Source: Stagnihabitans sp038323315 (GTDB taxonomy: Bacteria; Pseudomonadota; Alphaproteobacteria; Rhodobacterales; Rhodobacteraceae). From it: 5,639 bases of DNA. A program made the position numbers and the translations under genes. Location: contig JBBQGU010000263.1 of assembly GCA_038323315.1 (NCBI GenBank), positions 1-5,639 of the forward strand. Reading direction: 5' to 3'. Positions 5,377 through 5,639 of the stretch are shown here, one piece after another (position 1 is the first letter of the stretch; each line of letters starts with the position of its first letter). Under the pieces are notes generated by a model. That model was not told where the DNA came from and made no database searches. It worked only from the letters and a program-made list of their open reading frames with translations.

Positions 5377-5639
5377 ATGGACGCTTCGGGATATGTCACC
5401 CTGTCGCGGCAAAGCGGGTTGCTTGCCCAGATGACCATCATTGCCAACAACATCGCCAACGCCTCGACCTCGGGGTTTCGGCGCGAGGGGATGGTGTTTT
5501 CGGAATACATCAAGACGGCGGGCGAATCGCCGTCGCTGTCGATTGGGTTTGGCAACGGCAAGATTGTCGATCAGCAGCAAGGCAGTCTGACGCAGACCGG
5601 CGGCAGGTTTGATCTGGCGATCAATGGCGACGGATTTTT
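5377..5639 (+). CDS. flgF: Flagellar basal-body rod protein FlgF (3' end cut by window)
   Basis: This is the N-terminal 87 residues of a rod protein that continues past the window. The ATG lies 3 bases after the fliQ TGA, in the same operon. The N-terminus MDASGYVTLSRQSGLLAQMT leads into the rod/hook motif IIANNIANASTSGFRREG (residues 21-38), followed by FSEYIKTAG. Near the cut end, GSLTQTGGRFDLAINGDGF (69-87) is the conserved FlgF/FlgG/FlgE block. I favour FlgF over FlgG because FlgG usually begins with MxxLxxAxTGM and has ANNLANVNTTGFKR, and because FlgF precedes FlgG in such operons. FlgG would be expected next but cannot be seen. FlgF is a proximal rod subunit exported by the type III system without a cleaved signal. 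Confidence 0.92.
   Translation, partial: MDASGYVTLSRQSGLLAQMTIIANNIANASTSGFRREGMVFSEYIKTAGESPSLSIGFGNGKIVDQQQGSLTQTGGRFDLAINGDGF

Overview
The window is a stretch of flagellar gene cluster from an alphaproteobacterium, most likely a member of the Rhodobacterales (Roseobacter/Rhodobacter group). The evidence is the flagellin-FlaF-FlbT trio, whose last two members are alphaproteobacterial flagellin regulators, a DUF1217 protein next to them, high GC content, and the gene order flgB-flgC-fliE-fliQ-flgF. The order assignment is inferred from protein character and gene order, not from a search.

Left part (1-2632, + strand): the 3' part of a flagellin gene (fliC, cut by the window start) is followed by a perfect 9-bp GC hairpin (969-989). 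Three genes joined by 4-base stop/start overlaps come next: flaF (TTG start, 1033), flbT (ATG, 1410) and a DUF1217-family gene (GTG, 1817). This is the filament module: the filament subunit, two proteins that control flagellin synthesis and secretion, and an uncharacterised partner.

Middle (2640-3947, - strand): fliI encodes the flagellar type III export ATPase. It converges on the DUF1217 gene with only 7 bases between the stops. Its start is best placed at a TTG (3947) behind a strong AAAAGGAG ribosome site.

Right part (4045-5639, + strand): after a 97-base divergent intergenic region comes a tight operon for the rod and export gate: flgB, flgC, fliE, fliQ and flgF (cut by the window end). 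Spacings are 2 bases, 8 bases, a 4-base overlap and 3 bases. The products build the proximal rod (FlgB, FlgC, FlgF), its junction to the MS ring/export gate (FliE) and part of the export gate (FliQ). FliI powers delivery of their substrates and of flagellin.

Almost all of the window is ordinary flagellar machinery. The points most worth a second look are the translationally coupled DUF1217 gene, the hairpin with an overlapping alternative fold between fliC and flaF, the three non-ATG starts, and an imperfect CtrA-like site in the divergent promoter region. I see no mobile element, CRISPR array, RNA gene or obvious novel system.
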